Origin: DASZCR01 sp035942915
GTDB lineage: Bacteria; Acidobacteriota; Blastocatellia; Pyrinomonadales; Pyrinomonadaceae
DNA length: 43,472 nucleotides
NCBI GenBank assembly: GCA_035942915.1
Contig: DASZCR010000111.1
Coordinates: 1 to 43,472, forward strand
Direction of reading: 5' to 3'
Position numbers and translations under genes: made by a program. Under the pieces are notes generated by a model. It made no database searches and was not told the origin of the DNA. It worked only from the letters and a program-made list of their open reading frames with translations. This document shows, piece by piece, positions 40,698 through 43,472 of the stretch. Within the stretch, counting starts at the first letter, position 1. Each line of letters starts with the position of its first letter.

Positions 40698-42572
40698 TTA
40701 CGATAGGTCAGGCATCCCGAAGACCTCTTTGAAGAGGCCGAAGGTGGCGACGACAATCAGCCAATCCGTCTCATACGGCAGGTTGAGTTTGAAGCCCGGC
40801 TGCGAATAACGCTTCCTGAGCGTCTCAATCACATCCGGGTCGAAATAGCCTTGCCTCTTAATGAGTGAAGGCGAGAGCAGGTCGTTAATCCATTCGATGC
40901 CCTGCTGAAGCATCTGCGGGCTGCCGGGAGCGTACCAGCCGAACTTCTCTCGGCTCAGAATGGGCGGCGGGAGAAGGGCTTTTCCTATCTGTCGGAGGAT
41001 GTATTTCTCCGTATAACCGTGCAGCTTCAAATCGGGCGGGATGGTCTTGGCATACTCTATGAACTCGATATCGAGGAAGGGATACCGCGCCTCAACCGAG
41101 TTCGCCAGCGCCATCGCATCCCCGTGATCCATCAGCAGATGGTCGGACATCCTCAACTTGAAATCGAGATACGAGCGTTGATGGACGCGATGTCTGCCGC
41201 GCACGCGGTCGGCTCGCACGAGCGGTTGGCGGAGGCAGTCGAAGTCTGCAAAGCGGCTCTGTAGCTCTCTGGAATAGATGGCCTTGCGGTCTTCACGGTG
41301 CGCGTAGTAGTCGTGCTCGTAAGCGGCCTGCGGGTCGCCCCAGAGCGATTCCAGCATTTGCTCTTCAAGCAGCCGGTCGAGGGCAGGCACTGCCGGACGC
41401 TGTCTTTGCGCACGCGCACGGTCGAAGCGATAGCCCACGTAACCGGCGAAGAGCTCGTCTGCGCCCTCACCCGTTAAAATCACCTTGATACCGCTTGCGT
41501 GTGCCGCGCGCGAAAGCTCCATCGAACAGGTGTTGTAGGTTTCTTTAACCGGACACTCGGCGTGATAAATCATGTCGCGCATGAGGTCGGCAGTGAGGGT
41601 GGTATCGAAGCGCGTGCTGTGCAGTTCGCAGTTGAGGCGCTCGGCCATCAACTGTTGATATTTCGATTCATCCGCGCGCTCTTCGGCGAAGGTGATGGCG
41701 AAGGCTTTGCGGCGACGGTGCGGGTCAAGTTCATTGATGAAGGCCGCCGTCAGAGACGAGTCCAATCCCCCGCTCAGGTAAAAACCGACGGGCACGTCCG
41801 CCTGCAACCGATAGGAGACTGACTGTGAGAACTTCTCCCTTAGCTCATCCACGTATTGAGCCTCGTCGCGCGCGGCCGACACGTCGTCGGCCAGAGGGTA
41901 ATCGAGGTCCCAGTACTCGTATTCGCGCACGCCCTCTGTGTCGATGAGCAGATAGTGACCGGGTTTGACGCGGCTGATGCCTGCAAACATGGTGCGCGGG
42001 CTGACCAGACCGGGAAAGGTGAAGATTTGGTCGAGGCCGCTCAGGTCAACACTCCGGACGACGGACGGGTGTTCGAGGATGGCTTTGATTTCGGAGGAGA
42101 AAAGAAACAGGCCGCCCGACTGTGTGTAGTAAAGGGGCGCGATGCCGACGTGGTCTCTGGCGATGAAGAGCCGCCGCCTCAGACGGTCTAGAATGGCGAA
42201 GGCGAACTGCCCATTCAGCTTCCGCAGCATCTCCGTCCCGTGCTCCTCGTATAAATGAAGCAGCACTTCCGAGTCGCTCTGGGTGCGGAACTGATGGCCG
42301 CGACCGACCAGCTCTTCTCTGAGTTGACGGTAGTTGAATATCTCTCCGTTACAGACGAGCGCGAGCGTCTCGTCCTCGTTGAAGAGGGGCTGGTCGCCCG
42401 TCGTCAGGTCGATGATGCTCAAACGGCGGAAGCCGAGTCCGCCATCGGCATCCGTGAAGAAACCTTCGGCATCGGGGCCGCGATGCCGGAGCGTCTCGGT
42501 CATGACGCGCAACGGCACAGGGGCATCCGTCGCTTCACCGTCGAGCCTGAAATAGCCTACGATTCCGCACAT
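40698..42572 (-). CDS. asnB: Asparagine synthetase (glutamine-hydrolysing)
   Basis: The protein begins MCGIVGYF, so the N-terminal nucleophile Cys2 is present and it should hydrolyse glutamine; beta-lactam synthetases, a related family, have lost it. The amidotransferase domain covers about 1-200. The synthetase domain carries the ATP pyrophosphatase loop SGGLDSSLTA and LTGEGADELFAGY. 624 residues is full length for the bacterial AsnB type. It makes Asn from Asp, or amidates another carboxylate in a pathway. It heads the dioxygenase and racemase genes in one direction. Confidence 0.94.
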   Translation of the reverse strand: MCGIVGYFRLDGEATDAPVPLRVMTETLRHRGPDAEGFFTDADGGLGFRRLSIIDLTTGDQPLFNEDETLALVCNGEIFNYRQLREELVGRGHQFRTQSDSEVLLHLYEEHGTEMLRKLNGQFAFAILDRLRRRLFIARDHVGIAPLYYTQSGGLFLFSSEIKAILEHPSVVRSVDLSGLDQIFTFPGLVSPRTMFAGISRVKPGHYLLIDTEGVREYEYWDLDYPLADDVSAARDEAQYVDELREKFSQSVSYRLQADVPVGFYLSGGLDSSLTAAFINELDPHRRRKAFAITFAEERADESKYQQLMAERLNCELHSTRFDTTLTADLMRDMIYHAECPVKETYNTCSMELSRAAHASGIKVILTGEGADELFAGYVGYRFDRARAQRQRPAVPALDRLLEEQMLESLWGDPQAAYEHDYYAHREDRKAIYSRELQSRFADFDCLRQPLVRADRVRGRHRVHQRSYLDFKLRMSDHLLMDHGDAMALANSVEARYPFLDIEFIEYAKTIPPDLKLHGYTEKYILRQIGKALLPPPILSREKFGWYAPGSPQMLQQGIEWINDLLSPSLIKRQGYFDPDVIETLRKRYSQPGFKLNLPYETDWLIVVATFGLFKEVFGMPDLS

Positions 42573-42607
42573 CTCTTTTTTCCGGCCTTCCGAATTGCGC
42601 TTGCCCT

Positions 42608-43472
42608 CTAGGGCGTCTCGAAGTTCAAAGTCTGTGAGAAGAACGGCAACACTTTCGTCTCCAGACGACGTTTGAGTTGGCCTGTGTGGTCGCCCTGATA
42701 GACCTCGAAGGTGTGCGAAATGCCGTGCTCGGAGAGTTCTCTCGACAGAGATTGGCTGCCCGCCGGAATATGAGAAAACTCGTCCTGCGCGCCGTAATCG
42801 ATGAAGAGCCCTCTGAGTTTCATCAGATTCTCTGTGTACGCATCCACCATGTTGACGGGCAGCATAGATTGAAATGCGGCGTACGCGGGATGGTTGGGAA
42901 CGAGGATGCCTCTCTCCAGACGGTACGGGAAGTCCACGCGCAGAGGGCGCTGCGGATTAGGCGAGAAGGCCGCCGCCATCGCCGTCAGGGCGGTCGCGTA
43001 AGTGGTGTTGAAACTAGCGGTCGAAAAATCGTTCCGGCTTTTGTAATCCAGCGCCGTCCGCCACGCCGCATTACTTGGGCCTAAATCGGCCAGCATCGCC
43101 AGACAGCATGCGCTCAACGTGTAAACCGCGCCGAACACCTGCGGATGCTTCATGCCGATGACTATCGAACCGTAGCCGCCCATCGAGTGGCCTGCGATTC
43201 CACGACTCGCCGCCTGCGGGATGGTTCTGTAGCGGCTGTCGATGTAGGAGACGAGGTCGCGTGTGATGAAATCTTCCCAGTTGCCGCCGACGGTCGAGTT
43301 CGCATAGAAGCTGCCGTTATAAGCGTTGCGTCCGTTAGGCACGACGACAATCATCTCGCGCGCGTTGCCTGCGGCGATGAGCTTATCCATCAACTCCTGA
43401 AACTCCGCCGTCTGCTTCATCACCTGGTCTTGCGGCTCGTAGCCGTGCAGGAAATAGACGACGGGAAAGCGC
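42608..43472 (-). CDS. Esterase D-like alpha/beta hydrolase (5' end outside window)
   Basis: The frame stays open to the window edge and reads FPVVYFLHGYEPQDQ before the first internal start, so the N terminus is missing. About 288 residues are visible: the oxyanion-hole HGY, the nucleophile elbow GHSMGGYGS, the acid in DYGAQDE and His in GDHTGQL complete a Ser-Asp-His triad. It belongs to the esterase D / PF00756 family (acyltransferases, S-formylglutathione hydrolase, siderophore esterases). 35 bases separate it from asnB, so an operon is likely. Confidence 0.88.
   Translation of the reverse strand, partial: RFPVVYFLHGYEPQDQVMKQTAEFQELMDKLIAAGNAREMIVVVPNGRNAYNGSFYANSTVGGNWEDFITRDLVSYIDSRYRTIPQAASRGIAGHSMGGYGSIVIGMKHPQVFGAVYTLSACCLAMLADLGPSNAAWRTALDYKSRNDFSTASFNTTYATALTAMAAAFSPNPQRPLRVDFPYRLERGILVPNHPAYAAFQSMLPVNMVDAYTENLMKLRGLFIDYGAQDEFSHIPAGSQSLSRELSEHGISHTFEVYQGDHTGQLKRRLETKVLPFFSQTLNFETP

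Noticed and set aside
40698..42572. AsnB-like gene as a beta-lactam synthetase (with the dioxygenase as a clavaminate-synthase partner)
   Set aside because: Cys2 and the usual amidotransferase N terminus are intact, whereas beta-lactam synthetases have lost this residue; a normal glutamine-hydrolysing enzyme is more likely.
1..43472. CRISPR arrays, tRNA and rRNA genes, insertion sequences with transposase
   Set aside because: None was found on reading both strands; the only inverted-repeat-bounded segment (38648-38776) has no transposase.

Overview
The window is a high-GC bacterial chromosome segment of about 43 kb. Two things suggest Acidobacteriota, perhaps a Blastocatellia-like lineage. 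One is the mix of a class I-beta DAHP synthase, stand-alone AroQ chorismate mutase and PheA, and a PEP carboxylase. The other is a decayed family 1 glycosidase/SDR pair of a kind I associate with that phylum. This placement is inference; there is no rRNA gene or other marker to settle it.

Left flank (1-9157). The 3' end of a UvrD/PcrA-type helicase gene is followed by a secreted heme-c protein. Next comes an HBL/NHE-like alpha-helical pore-forming toxin beside decayed gene fragments. A minus-strand block follows: B12-type radical SAM enzyme, small membrane protein, SAM methyltransferase and an isochorismatase-type hydrolase. Then comes an orphan minus-strand gene with its own promoter. It encodes a DUF4157 (HExxH) protein with a central His-Me-finger nuclease-like motif and a C-terminal hydrophobic segment, so it looks like cargo for the injection system further along.

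Metabolic block (9158-15829). PEP carboxylase (minus) faces away from an aromatic amino acid operon (chorismate mutase, prephenate dehydratase, DAHP synthase). Before the operon lie a near-consensus promoter, a 33-codon leader peptide packed with Phe and Tyr codons, and a 14-bp terminator hairpin. This is a classical transcription attenuator that I can read directly from the sequence. A convergent secreted protein of unknown function ends the block.

Main feature (16289-38539, plus strand). An almost gap-free operon encodes an extracellular contractile injection system (eCIS, PVC/Afp-like). The order is AAA+ ATPase, Pvc16/DUF4255 terminator with an Ig-like tail, two sheaths, tube 1, tail assembly chaperone, a small overlapping ORF, tube 2, a disordered 488-residue protein, LysM adaptor, gpD-like hub, gpV-like spike, PAAR-like tip, gp25, two baseplate J-like proteins, gpI-like protein, tail fibre, a coiled-coil peptide and a terminal effector. 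The effector has an N-terminal DUF4157 domain and a C-terminal OTU-like cysteine protease signature. The chaperone gene and the small ORF after it are joined by a perfectly phased G-GGG-GGG slippery heptamer with upstream Shine-Dalgarno-like purines. This points to a -1 programmed frameshift, analogous to lambda gpG/gpGT, inside an eCIS. No ordinary tape-measure gene is visible; the disordered protein may serve that role.

Right flank (38540-43472). A terminator and a 129-bp AT-richer segment bounded by 13-bp inverted repeats separate the eCIS from a minus-strand group: esterase (cut by the window end), glutamine-hydrolysing asparagine synthetase, a TauD/SyrP-like dioxygenase with an HxE iron site, and an Asp/Glu-type racemase. 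These look like amino-acid tailoring or specialised metabolism genes.
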